Source: CAYXVB01 sp964467785 (GTDB lineage Bacteria; Bdellovibrionota; UBA1018). From it: a stretch of 20,074 nt of DNA. The stretch spans positions 1 to 20,074 of the forward strand of contig CAYXVB010000060.1 of NCBI GenBank assembly GCA_964467785.1. The letters are read 5' to 3'. A model generated the notes under the pieces. It was not told the DNA's origin and did no database searches. It saw only the letters and a program-made list of their open reading frames with translations. A program made the position numbers and the translations under genes. Below, in pieces: positions 14,011-20,074 of this stretch. Position 1 is the stretch's first letter; every line of letters starts with the position of its first letter.

Positions 14011-14553
14011 ATGAACTTGAGCAATATATTGAGCATAACGGCGTCTGTGCTTGGACTCGTCACAGCCCAGATACCTACGTGCTTTGCCGCAGAAAAAACG
14101 GCGGCAGAAAAATACCAAGAAAGAATAAAAACCGAGGGCAAAGACCAAACCAAAGCGGATTGGATTGGTTATGTTCCGTGTGTGGTGCCCTTGGTCGATG
14201 AGACTCGACCGGCACAGTCGACCTACATCTACTTTAAAAATGAAACCCATTCGAAGTGTGTATACGAGACCTTCGGAAAGTCGATGGCGATGGGCGAAGG
14301 CGACAAAAAAATATGCGCGGTAGGCACACCTATTTGCGAAAAAGTATCCTCCTACAGTCCAGATTTTCAAAAGATGTTGAGCACCTTCATAAGCAAAAAA
14401 CCGTTTCAGGTACCGTACCTCTATTTGGAGGATTCAAATAAACGTAAAGTGTTCACCATCTGGAGTGGGAGTATGGAGAGCGATGTAAGGCTTGAAGCTT
14501 GTAAGTCGCTGGCAATTACTTTGGCCAAAAACAAAGCTCAGTGCATAAAATGA
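14011..14553 (+). CDS. secreted cysteine-rich protein, unknown function
   Basis: A 180-residue protein with a Sec signal (MNLSNILS, hydrophobic core, TCFA at residues 23-26). The mature part contains six cysteines (VPCVV, SKCVY, KKICAV, PICEK, EACKS, AQCIK), an even number that suits disulfide bonding in the periplasm or outside the cell. A Lys/Glu-rich stretch follows the signal. No domain is recognised. It starts 3 bases after the regulator gene and ends 11 bases before the lipoprotein gene, whose ribosome site overlaps its stop codon. It is clearly part of one operon. Confidence 0.78.
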   Translation: MNLSNILSITASVLGLVTAQIPTCFAAEKTAAEKYQERIKTEGKDQTKADWIGYVPCVVPLVDETRPAQSTYIYFKNETHSKCVYETFGKSMAMGEGDKKICAVGTPICEKVSSYSPDFQKMLSTFISKKPFQVPYLYLEDSNKRKVFTIWSGSMESDVRLEACKSLAITLAKNKAQCIK

Positions 14554-14564
14554 GGAGATCCACC

Positions 14565-15185
14565 ATGAAAATAGAAATGCTCGCTTTCGCAGGAATTACA
14601 ATTGCCCTGTCTGCTTGTAGCTCATCTCCGACTCACCCAACGCCTGAGAATCAGGAAGATCGCGTGATCGCTCGAATCAACGACACAAGCTCCCGTCCTG
14701 ATTGGCTGGACGAGTCCAAGCCATTCCGGATCAAGGACGGCCAAGTGATCGCCATAGGTCAGACCACAATTCCGGGCGATAACCGAGTCGAGGCTGCCTA
14801 CCGAATCGCCGAGAACAACGCGAAGGGATCGATCGCCGGCGCTATCGAGAATCGCCTTGATTTCGTGTTCCAACAGGCCGAAGAAGGTACCGTGTTTGAC
14901 TCCACTCAAGCTCGTTTTATCGGAGCCGAAGCCTCCAAGATCACCAGCTCGTCTCTCAAGATTCAGGATCGCTATTGGGAAAAAGTCGCAACCACTCAGG
15001 ACTCCGGTCAACGCGTGACTCAGTACCGCGTCTTCGCTTCGGTGACCATGCCGGAGTCTGATTTCAAACGCGCCATATTGGACGCTGCTAGAAAGCGTGA
15101 GGGCAAGGGCGGACTCTCCGAGGGCTTTGTGAAAAAGGTAGATGCGCATTGGGATCAATTCGTGAAGGGTGGTGAGACTCAATGA
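14565..15185 (+). CDS. LPP20-like lipoprotein
   Basis: A 206-residue lipoprotein. The ATG at 14565 is chosen because GAGGAG precedes it and a lipobox follows (LSAC at residues 15-18); a longer frame from 14541 has neither. After a short linker come RPDWLDES, GQVIAIGQTTIPG, and a long Ala-rich helix EAAYRIAENNAKGSIAGAIENR. That is the pattern of LPP20-type lipoproteins (a PxWl start, a Gly turn, then a helix of repeated Ala). Related proteins occur in outer membranes and flagellar or pilus accessory complexes. No +2 Asp retention signal is present, so outer-membrane sorting is expected. The stop overlaps the next ATG (ATGA). Confidence 0.75.
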   Translation: MKIEMLAFAGITIALSACSSSPTHPTPENQEDRVIARINDTSSRPDWLDESKPFRIKDGQVIAIGQTTIPGDNRVEAAYRIAENNAKGSIAGAIENRLDFVFQQAEEGTVFDSTQARFIGAEASKITSSSLKIQDRYWEKVATTQDSGQRVTQYRVFASVTMPESDFKRAILDAARKREGKGGLSEGFVKKVDAHWDQFVKGGETQ

Positions 15186-16303
15186 GACCATTTGGAACTC
15201 TAGTCGCGTTGATCATCTTCGCAACTTCACTCGAGGCGAATGCCGAAGTCCGACTCTCTAAAGTTCAGGCGTTTCTCAAAAAGAATGGAACCTGCTATTT
15301 CGCTGTCGGATTCTACAATGCGAGCGCCCCTGCCTCCAAGGATCCAGATCTCGCCGAGGATGTCTTTTGTGCGATGGATAGTGTGATTGCCGAGGGCACG
15401 GTCAACGAAAAGGCTGGCTGTGGCTTGATGATGTTTAACGTAGAAACTGGAGCCATCCGCAAAGCCACTTTTGACCTGATGATGCCAACCTCAATGGTAT
15501 CACCGCTCATTGTCGAAGGAAAAAAATGTAAAAATGGTGGATTCGAAACACTCCTCGAATCTAAGTGGTTTAATGATAGCCCAAAAGCGAAGGAACTCTT
15601 GTTCAATGGACCTATGAAGGGTACCGCCAAGACCATAGTCGCCTACTCCGAAAGCGACAGAGCCTCGAACATATACAACGCAGCAGTTGCCGGTATTGAG
15701 GCAGAGCAAAAAGCGTCGGAATTAGCGGAGGCAAAACATGAACGGGCGGAAGAAGAACGACAGCGTTTAAAAAATGAGACCGATAAAAAAGCTTCAGAGG
15801 AACGCTTGAGTCGTATCGAAGGGAGCTGGAATCAGCCGTGCTACAAAGAAGAGGGTCAGTTCGCCACGTCGTCAACGCGATTCGAAGCAGGCAAGATAAC
15901 ACAGTCTGTAATTATGTACCTAGATGACGCCTGCTTTAGGAAGGCAGCGACCTTCGGCACAGCTGGCAGTTACAAGGTAGGACCAAAACTACAACGCCCC
16001 GATGGCGCGCAGGCAATTGATATTACATTTTACAAAATTACTCTCAAACCCAACTCAAACGAGGTTGCGGCGAACTTCACAGGTCAAATGCTTCATGGGA
16101 TAATCTCGTGGTCCAGTGGTGAGGAGCAAGACATCTCTAACTCTGATCTCGGAAAAAAAACGATCAGAAAAACATCCTACACGTACTTCGTACTCAATGG
16201 GAAAAGGATGTTCATGCCAAAATCGGATGACTTGTTCAAGACCGGGCCTGTAACCCGATCAAGCGTTGAGGTGGACAAAAGCCGACCATACTTAAGGAGA
16301 TAA
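15182..16303 (+). CDS. secreted protein with coiled coil and C-terminal beta domain, unknown function
   Basis: A 373-residue exported protein with a Sec signal (MRPFGTLVALIIFATSLEANA). The first domain (about 22-165) has paired cysteines (GTCYF, VFCAM, GCGLM, KKCKN). A charged Glu/Lys/Arg coiled coil spans about 170-213. The last part opens with RIEGSWNQPCY and continues as alternating strands with a second Cys pair, similar in style to small lipocalin-like beta domains; this is weak resemblance. Its ATG overlaps the stop of the lipoprotein gene before it, so translation is coupled. A periplasmic or surface structural role is inferred. Confidence 0.75.
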   Translation: MRPFGTLVALIIFATSLEANAEVRLSKVQAFLKKNGTCYFAVGFYNASAPASKDPDLAEDVFCAMDSVIAEGTVNEKAGCGLMMFNVETGAIRKATFDLMMPTSMVSPLIVEGKKCKNGGFETLLESKWFNDSPKAKELLFNGPMKGTAKTIVAYSESDRASNIYNAAVAGIEAEQKASELAEAKHERAEEERQRLKNETDKKASEERLSRIEGSWNQPCYKEEGQFATSSTRFEAGKITQSVIMYLDDACFRKAATFGTAGSYKVGPKLQRPDGAQAIDITFYKITLKPNSNEVAANFTGQMLHGIISWSSGEEQDISNSDLGKKTIRKTSYTYFVLNGKRMFMPKSDDLFKTGPVTRSSVEVDKSRPYLRR

Positions 16304-16305
16304 CT

Positions 16306-17361
16306 GTGTTAATGAATTCGACAACAACATTTATCCTATTTTCCATTCTCTCATTGGCTCTTGGATGTAGCGCACCTACATTAAATTTTGACAAGTTCGC
16401 TGGTGAATCGACGCCGCTTTGCCGCGGGTCTCTTCCGAATAAAAAGTATTCATTTCTGTTGTCCTCCTATCGCAAAATCCCACCGGGCATGCCGGTTGAT
16501 CAAGTCAAATCCTATAGTGATACTCTCAATAATAGGTCTTCCTTCATTGCCAATAATCTTCCTAAACTTTTATTATCACGGTTTTATATCTTCAATACTG
16601 AAGGCAAGCATGCGGTTAGAAATAATGATGCTTTATTAAACCTAACAGCCTCTGGAGAAAAAGGGCGCTTCGCCCTCCTAGATGAACAATACAGTCACCA
16701 AGTTCCTCCTAAAATGAATTTGGCGTGGGCTGAAAACGAAAGTTTCGTGACTTGGGATTCATATGCATGGGGTGGTTCTGCTGGTCCGGGTGTAGGTGAA
16801 TTTGAGCATCGCAGCGATGGTGCGTGCGATGGGTTTTTAGCTTACTTCGATCCACCTGATAATGATTTTGGTTGTGGTCGCAGTAACGTTTATGGTCCGC
16901 CTTGGTTTTATGAGCCGAAACATGGCCTTCTCCGCTTTATAAGGGAAACTGGTTTTCAAGGTGGTTCGTTTTTATTTCTACATTATTTCGGAGTTCCTGA
17001 AAGAGAGCGGCGGAATCTCTGTAGCCAAGCTGGACTTGCCGAGGACTGTTTCGTCACCGAATCAAAGGAAAAATTAGGAAAATTCGTTTTCGCCCTCAGA
17101 GAAAATAAGGAGCTTCAGACAAGGTTTCCATTTCTCACTGCTCAGAGCAGCACGAAATGTGGCTATGGCAACGATGAGATGACAGGAGCAACAGGATGCC
17201 AACTGGAGCGCGATTCTGCTTTGGCTTTGGACCTAGTTCTCATTGCCAGCACTAAGGTGACAAAAAAAATAGAGGGTGACTGGGTCCGCTATCAGGTGAC
17301 TTGGGATCCCACTTTAGTATGTAAATATGCAAAAGATAAGTCTGACCTCATTACTCATTAG
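16306..17361 (+). CDS. Cys-rich lipoprotein, unknown function
   Basis: A 351-residue lipoprotein with lipobox LALGC (Cys at residue 21). The start is GTG at 16306, 6 bases after AAGGAG; an ATG two codons later is possible but too far from the site. Several regions are Trp, Gly and Asn rich (ENESFVTWDSYAWGGSAGPG, DNDFGCGRSNVYGPPWFYEP), as in extracellular glycan- or surface-binding proteins, but I recognise no family. Many cysteines in the mature part suggest disulfides. The codon use and A+T content of this gene look different from its neighbours, hinting at separate origin. The last 35 bases overlap the next gene. Confidence 0.75.
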   Translation: MLMNSTTTFILFSILSLALGCSAPTLNFDKFAGESTPLCRGSLPNKKYSFLLSSYRKIPPGMPVDQVKSYSDTLNNRSSFIANNLPKLLLSRFYIFNTEGKHAVRNNDALLNLTASGEKGRFALLDEQYSHQVPPKMNLAWAENESFVTWDSYAWGGSAGPGVGEFEHRSDGACDGFLAYFDPPDNDFGCGRSNVYGPPWFYEPKHGLLRFIRETGFQGGSFLFLHYFGVPERERRNLCSQAGLAEDCFVTESKEKLGKFVFALRENKELQTRFPFLTAQSSTKCGYGNDEMTGATGCQLERDSALALDLVLIASTKVTKKIEGDWVRYQVTWDPTLVCKYAKDKSDLITH

Positions 17362-18031
17362 CCTGTGGGCGTTACCCACTCAGGCTGCCGATCTGCCTTC
17401 CTGGATTACCCGAGGTCCCACTATGGACTCGACCTACCATTATGTTGTCTGTTCCCACGATGGCCTAGATCCTGAGGACGTAAAACAGGTGGCAGAAAGC
17501 AAGTGCCTAGCCAGCGCTGCCAAGCTCGGCGGGGTTACGGTTAAGATCACTCAGAAGACCGTGCAAAGTCTAACTGGCGCCGATGCAAGCGAGGTCGCCG
17601 AGATCCAACCTCTTGAGCGAAACATAAGTTGTGAGTGGACCGATCGCTACCTGGAGAAAGTAGGCCAGGGCTATCGTGTTTGGCTCAGGTGCCGAGTGAA
17701 AAAAACAGCGGTTAAAGTTCCTTCGTCGTCGTTATCTTCTGGATTGTCCCAAGGATCGATTCCTAGCGTGCCCCTGTCGTCCTCTAGCGCATACAAACGG
17801 GGCGTTCTGATCCTGACAATGGTCCCTCAGGCCGATCGACTCCTGGTGATTGGGAGCGGAGGGGAACGGGTGGTCGAGGTGAGCTCCAACGTCGTGCGGG
17901 TGGATCTGCATGAGGGAGACACCCAGCTGATCGTGCGTAAGCAGAAGTACAAGGACGCCGCTTTCGAACTAAAGCCCTGGAAGCATGGCGACTCGGTTGC
18001 AAAGACGATCTATCTGGAGCAGGAACTCTAG
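17327..18031 (+). CDS. exported LPP20-like protein with PEGA-like C-terminal domain
   Basis: A 234-residue protein with a Sec signal (MQKISLTSLLISLWALPTQA). The N-terminal half starts LPSWITRG and runs through a Cys-containing helix EDVKQVAESKCLASAAKLGG, the same plan as the lipoprotein at 14565. A Ser-rich linker (about 130-155) leads to a C-terminal beta part (RLLVIGSGGERVVEV, VRVDLHEGDTQLIVRKQKY) that resembles PEGA surface domains. The ATG lies inside the previous gene with no ribosome site of its own, so translation probably follows from the gene before. Its stop shares CTAG with the stop of the opposing ankyrin gene. Confidence 0.72.
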   Translation: MQKISLTSLLISLWALPTQAADLPSWITRGPTMDSTYHYVVCSHDGLDPEDVKQVAESKCLASAAKLGGVTVKITQKTVQSLTGADASEVAEIQPLERNISCEWTDRYLEKVGQGYRVWLRCRVKKTAVKVPSSSLSSGLSQGSIPSVPLSSSSAYKRGVLILTMVPQADRLLVIGSGGERVVEVSSNVVRVDLHEGDTQLIVRKQKYKDAAFELKPWKHGDSVAKTIYLEQEL

Positions 18032-18633
18032 CGTCGGCTCAGGATTTCGAAATAACGACGCAGCACTTGGACCACTGCAGAGTGGTGATTGGCCTGAGCG
18101 ATATTGGCCGCCGTTAAACCATCCGACGATTTTAGAGTGGCAGTCGCTCCCAAGGATAGGAACTCGATCACGCTTCGATGGTGTCCAAAGCTCGAAGCAT
18201 TGATCAAGGCGGTCCATTGATGATTGGTACATGGTAGATCAAGGCTTGCACCGAGGCGAACCAGTTGGCGGATCACCTCTACTCGATCGTTTGCCGCCGC
18301 AATGAAAAGAGGACTCCAACCGTTCCCATCCTGTAGGTCGAAGTTGGCTTTTGCCTGATGGAGTTCTTGCAGTAGGTCATGTGCAAATGGGCTCATTACT
18401 GCTGAAGTCGCAGGAGTGCCGTAGACGCGAACGACGTTCGGTGAAGCACCCTTCTTATGGAGCAGCCACCTCGCTTCGCCCACGCGTCCATGGATGCAAG
18501 CGTCGATCAGCTTATCCGCTAAAGGATTTGGATCACGCTGCTGTTCCGCATAGCGATCCTCCGCCTTCTTGAACATGAAAGCGATTTGTTCCATGTACTC
18601 GACTTCGATAGCCGACTTGGATTTCCCACTCAC
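18028..18633 (-). CDS. ankyrin-repeat protein
   Basis: About five ankyrin-type repeats (33-residue helix-loop-helix units) fill residues 36-195. The clearest are DGNGWSPLFIAAANDRVEVIRQLVRLGASLDL and NHQWTALINASSFGHHRSVIEFLSLGATATL. Ankyrin arrays bind other proteins; no enzyme domain is attached and there is no signal peptide. The start is uncertain: GTG at 18633 gives the longest frame but has no ribosome site, and ATG at 18594 is an alternative. It follows the antitoxin gene by 31 bases on the same strand, so it may belong to the toxin-antitoxin transcript. Stops of this gene and the cargo operon overlap at CTAG. Confidence 0.78.
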   Translation of the reverse strand: MSGKSKSAIEVEYMEQIAFMFKKAEDRYAEQQRDPNPLADKLIDACIHGRVGEARWLLHKKGASPNVVRVYGTPATSAVMSPFAHDLLQELHQAKANFDLQDGNGWSPLFIAAANDRVEVIRQLVRLGASLDLPCTNHQWTALINASSFGHHRSVIEFLSLGATATLKSSDGLTAANIAQANHHSAVVQVLRRYFEILSRR

Positions 18634-18664
18634 GCGGGACGTGTTGATTCAGGAGGATCGAGCT

Positions 18665-19027
18665 TTATCCAGCCAGCTTGAATTCGACTCGGTCGTAATC
18701 AACCACCGGGCGGCGGACCTTTCGGCCGGAGACGGTCTCTTCCTTGATTTTCACAGCACCCATTTCCTCGAAGAAGAGGATGATCTTGTTCAAGTTGGAC
18801 ACATCCATGCCAGCTCGCTTGGCGAGCTCATAGACGGAACGTGGTTTGTAGGCCCGAATGCTCGATAAGATGTGAAGGTTCTCAACGAAGCGGTTGAAGT
18901 CCTTTCGGTTGTCGAACGAGATTTCCGAGATGGGAGCCAGCTTGCCCGCACGAGCTTTCTTGAGCGCCCGCTTGAAATCGTCGAGTGCCTCGCCAGGTGC
19001 CTTGATGCTGATGATGAGCTGTTTCAT
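18665..19027 (-). CDS. TumA-type antitoxin, winged-helix DNA-binding protein
   Basis: A 120-residue protein translated directly after the toxin gene (ATGA overlap). An N-terminal beta start (MKQLIISIKAPGEALDDFKRALKKARAG) precedes a winged helix-turn-helix at about 60-105: PRSVYELAKRAGMDVSNLNKIILFFEEMGAVKI. This matches the antitoxin usually found beside TumE toxins (annotated as HVO_A0114-like DNA-binding proteins). Toxin-before-antitoxin order is typical of this pair. It probably neutralises the toxin and represses the promoter at 19317-19340. The pair would stabilise the element. Confidence 0.82.
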   Translation of the reverse strand: MKQLIISIKAPGEALDDFKRALKKARAGKLAPISEISFDNRKDFNRFVENLHILSSIRAYKPRSVYELAKRAGMDVSNLNKIILFFEEMGAVKIKEETVSGRKVRRPVVDYDRVEFKLAG

Positions 19028-19314
19028 ATCGCTACTCCCATGTGATCCAAGACTAATGCCTTGAAGTCCTCGATCAGTTTTTCGTCGCTCTTGTACTCGT
19101 ACGGCAACTCGGCATCGTCGAGATGAACGTGCGGCCCTTTTGGGTGGTGGTTATCCATCAGGACGCGACGCCCAGTCTTGAGGTCCAAAAGCAAGAGACC
19201 GTACTTAATCCCGTCGGGATAACGATTGGATCGGCCTACATCATGGATAGTCATTTCCATCAAGTAGCGGTCCTGAAACCGTTCCTTCTGGTGATAAAGT
19301 AACATGGCCTTCAT
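19024..19314 (-). CDS. TumE-type toxin
   Basis: A 96-residue protein of the TumE toxin family (also listed as DUF6516). Family-like segments are the start MKAMLLYHQKERFQD, the strand EMTIHDVG, YPDGIKYGLLLLDLKTGRRVLMDNHHPKG, the HVHLDD motif and the end YEYKSDEKLIEDFKALV. In the family, the pair of an N-terminal Met-Lys strand and the H-x-H region is conserved and may form the active site; the exact activity is not certain. It is the first gene of the toxin-antitoxin operon. The promoter sits so close that the mRNA leader is very short and has no visible ribosome site. Truncation is not apparent. Confidence 0.82.
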   Translation of the reverse strand: MKAMLLYHQKERFQDRYLMEMTIHDVGRSNRYPDGIKYGLLLLDLKTGRRVLMDNHHPKGPHVHLDDAELPYEYKSDEKLIEDFKALVLDHMGVAI

Positions 19315-19316
19315 AT

Positions 19317-19340
19317 TGGTGTCAATACACCAGTATTATA
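19317..19340 (-). promoter_or_regulatory. tumEA promoter with operator over the start point
   Basis: On the minus strand TGCTATAAT gives a perfect -10 (bases 19335-19340) with an extended TGn motif; no good -35 is seen. Directly after it, TGGTGT-n4-ACACCA (19317-19332) forms a perfect 6-bp inverted repeat covering the probable transcription start. A DNA-binding antitoxin seated there would shut the operon off. The distance to the start codon is 20 bases from the -10. Confidence 0.75.
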
Positions 19341-19371
19341 GCAATGTAAACGCCGTTCTGAGCCAGGGCCA

Positions 19372-20019
19372 TCAGCCGGCCGGCGATTCCATCAGGAAAG
19401 CGAGTAGAAGCTGAAAGCAGCGTTCGTGATCGGGCTCGTTGCGAAAAGCTGGATGCTTCGCGCATAGATTCAAAACCCGCTTTCTAAATCGGTGCGCAGT
19501 TCCGAGGCTTTCCGTATCGAGGTGGGAGCCGCTGAGCAATGATCGCACGGTTATATTTCCCATGTAGCCGAGGAACTTCGGGCTTTCCGTCTGCACCCAT
19601 TCCAGTTTTCGCCCTTGTCCGCCTCCTCTCCAGTGACCGGGGTTTGACCACTCCTCGCGCCTTCCTTCGATCATCCGCTTGAGCGACGCGAGAATGTATT
19701 GAAGCGGGATTCGTGAGCCTTCGAGTTTCGTGCCCGAGAGGATCCGGCATTGGTAGCGGCATCCGTTGCATTGGAAGCTCAGGCGTCGCTCCAGTCTTCG
19801 GGCGTCCGTTGAATGACATCGCGGGCAAATAAAGCCCTTCGGCCATCGCGCCGCAATCAACGCCTCGAAAGCTCCCACTTCTTCTTGAGTCCGGTCCTTC
19901 GATTGGCCCATTTCCCAAGCATATCCGTTAGCTGCCCAAAGAGGAACATTTGCGAGTTTATTGTTTCCATCCCAACGGAAAATCAGATATTTACACCTGC
20001 GGATGGTTAGATCAGTCAT
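19372..20019 (-). CDS. protein with IS1595-type zinc ribbon (transposase N-terminal domain), no DDE domain
   Basis: A 215-residue protein. Residues 55-105 match the N-terminal region of IS1595-family transposases: RWPKGFICPRCHS, then FQCNGCRYQCRILSGTKLEGSRIPL and a helix ILASLKRM. The ribbon is CPRC-x(15)-CNGC. The usual DDE catalytic domain is absent; instead about 100 unrelated residues follow, ending in a Cys/Leu-rich tail. It is thus a remnant or a repurposed DNA-binding protein. No terminal inverted repeats of an IS were seen. The ATG at 20019 is the last element base before the repeat, and the ribosome site (GGTGGAAAG) lies inside the repeat. Confidence 0.65.
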   Translation of the reverse strand: MTDLTIRRCKYLIFRWDGNNKLANVPLWAANGYAWEMGQSKDRTQEEVGAFEALIAARWPKGFICPRCHSTDARRLERRLSFQCNGCRYQCRILSGTKLEGSRIPLQYILASLKRMIEGRREEWSNPGHWRGGGQGRKLEWVQTESPKFLGYMGNITVRSLLSGSHLDTESLGTAHRFRKRVLNLCAKHPAFRNEPDHERCFQLLLAFLMESPAG

Positions 20020-20074
20020 CTCATAACTTTCCACCGATTTTCGGGATTTCGAATTCGGGCCTGTCTAAGCCCAT
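20020..20074 (+). repeat. right copy of the 55-bp attachment repeat (attR or attP junction)
   Basis: Identical to 2323-2377 over the last 55 bases of the window, preceded by GATCAGTCAT instead of the tRNA stem. A true attR should change to the tRNA 3' half (CGCC and onward) after the core, but this copy keeps the integrase-side sequence to the end. That fits an attP of the circular form or a tandem copy, or an assembler's k-mer overlap. Confidence 0.75.

Larger units (their letters stand above)
2323..20019. mobile_element. integrative, probably self-replicating element of about 17.7 kb in a tRNA(CAT) anticodon loop
   Basis: The boundaries are the left repeat in the broken tRNA and the start of the identical right repeat. 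The integrase is adjacent to attL. Inside are replication and partition genes (family A polymerase, ParB-like protein, VirE/SF3-like ATPase, winged-helix initiator-like protein), a second tyrosine recombinase, two XRE regulators, a toxin-antitoxin pair and an envelope-protein cargo operon. No virion or conjugation genes are seen, so it may be an integrative plasmid, a satellite, or part of a larger tandem structure. Its base composition looks less G+C-rich than the left flank, especially in the cargo lipoprotein gene at 16306-17361. Confidence 0.75.

Noticed and set aside
19372..20074. Complete IS1595-type insertion sequence
   Set aside because: There is no DDE domain, no terminal inverted repeats and no target-site duplication apart from the attachment repeat.
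1..20074. CRISPR array, conjugation genes or virion genes
   Set aside because: No regularly spaced repeats, relaxase, type IV secretion, terminase, capsid or tail motifs were seen in any frame.

Overview
The window looks like a chromosome–mobile element junction. Bases 1-2290 are chromosomal, visibly G+C-rich, and carry housekeeping or envelope genes: the end of an M23 peptidase, a small outer-membrane barrel protein, and a DTW-domain tRNA-modifying enzyme. Exported beta-barrel proteins, secreted Cys-containing proteins and lipoproteins suggest a Gram-negative bacterium, possibly from the Bdellovibrio-like/former Deltaproteobacteria groups. That lineage is a guess; no marker gene settles it.

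At 2291 a tRNA gene with a CAT anticodon (probably elongator tRNA-Met) starts normally and breaks off in its anticodon loop. From that loop to the window end lies an integrated element of about 17.7 kb. A 55-bp sequence beginning CTCATAAC occurs at the break (2323-2377) and again as the last 55 bases of the window (20020-20074). A tyrosine integrase gene follows the left copy directly. The repeat equals a common assembly k-mer length and sits exactly at the sequence end, so the right copy may record the circular (attP) or tandem form rather than a true attR.

Element layout, left to right: integrase (2486-3715); a tRNA-Ile2(CAT) gene split in its anticodon loop by a 242-nt group I intron (3782-4097); a small zinc-finger-like protein; a leftward operon of a ParB-like protein and an unusual family A DNA polymerase (8545-4518); a divergent winged-helix, initiator-like gene (8848-9606); a leftward operon of a VirE/SF3-like P-loop ATPase, a second XerC/D-like recombinase and an XRE regulator (12215-9690); a small gene with its own terminator; a hairpin-rich non-coding stretch; and a small secreted-protein gene. 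Together these suggest an element that can replicate and partition itself as well as integrate. No capsid, tail or conjugation gene is visible.

The cargo is a rightward six-gene operon (13669-18031). It has an XRE regulator followed by five exported proteins: two lipoproteins and three with Sec signals. Two of the five look like divergent LPP20-type proteins, one carrying a PEGA-like tail. Its role is unknown. The right end holds a leftward TumE/TumA-type toxin-antitoxin pair with a clear promoter and operator, an ankyrin-repeat gene downstream of it, and a short protein with an IS1595-type zinc ribbon whose start codon touches the attachment core.

The most notable feature is the link between attachment site and tRNA cargo. 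The element breaks a CAT tRNA in its anticodon loop, while the CAT tRNA it carries has the same loop interrupted by a self-splicing intron.
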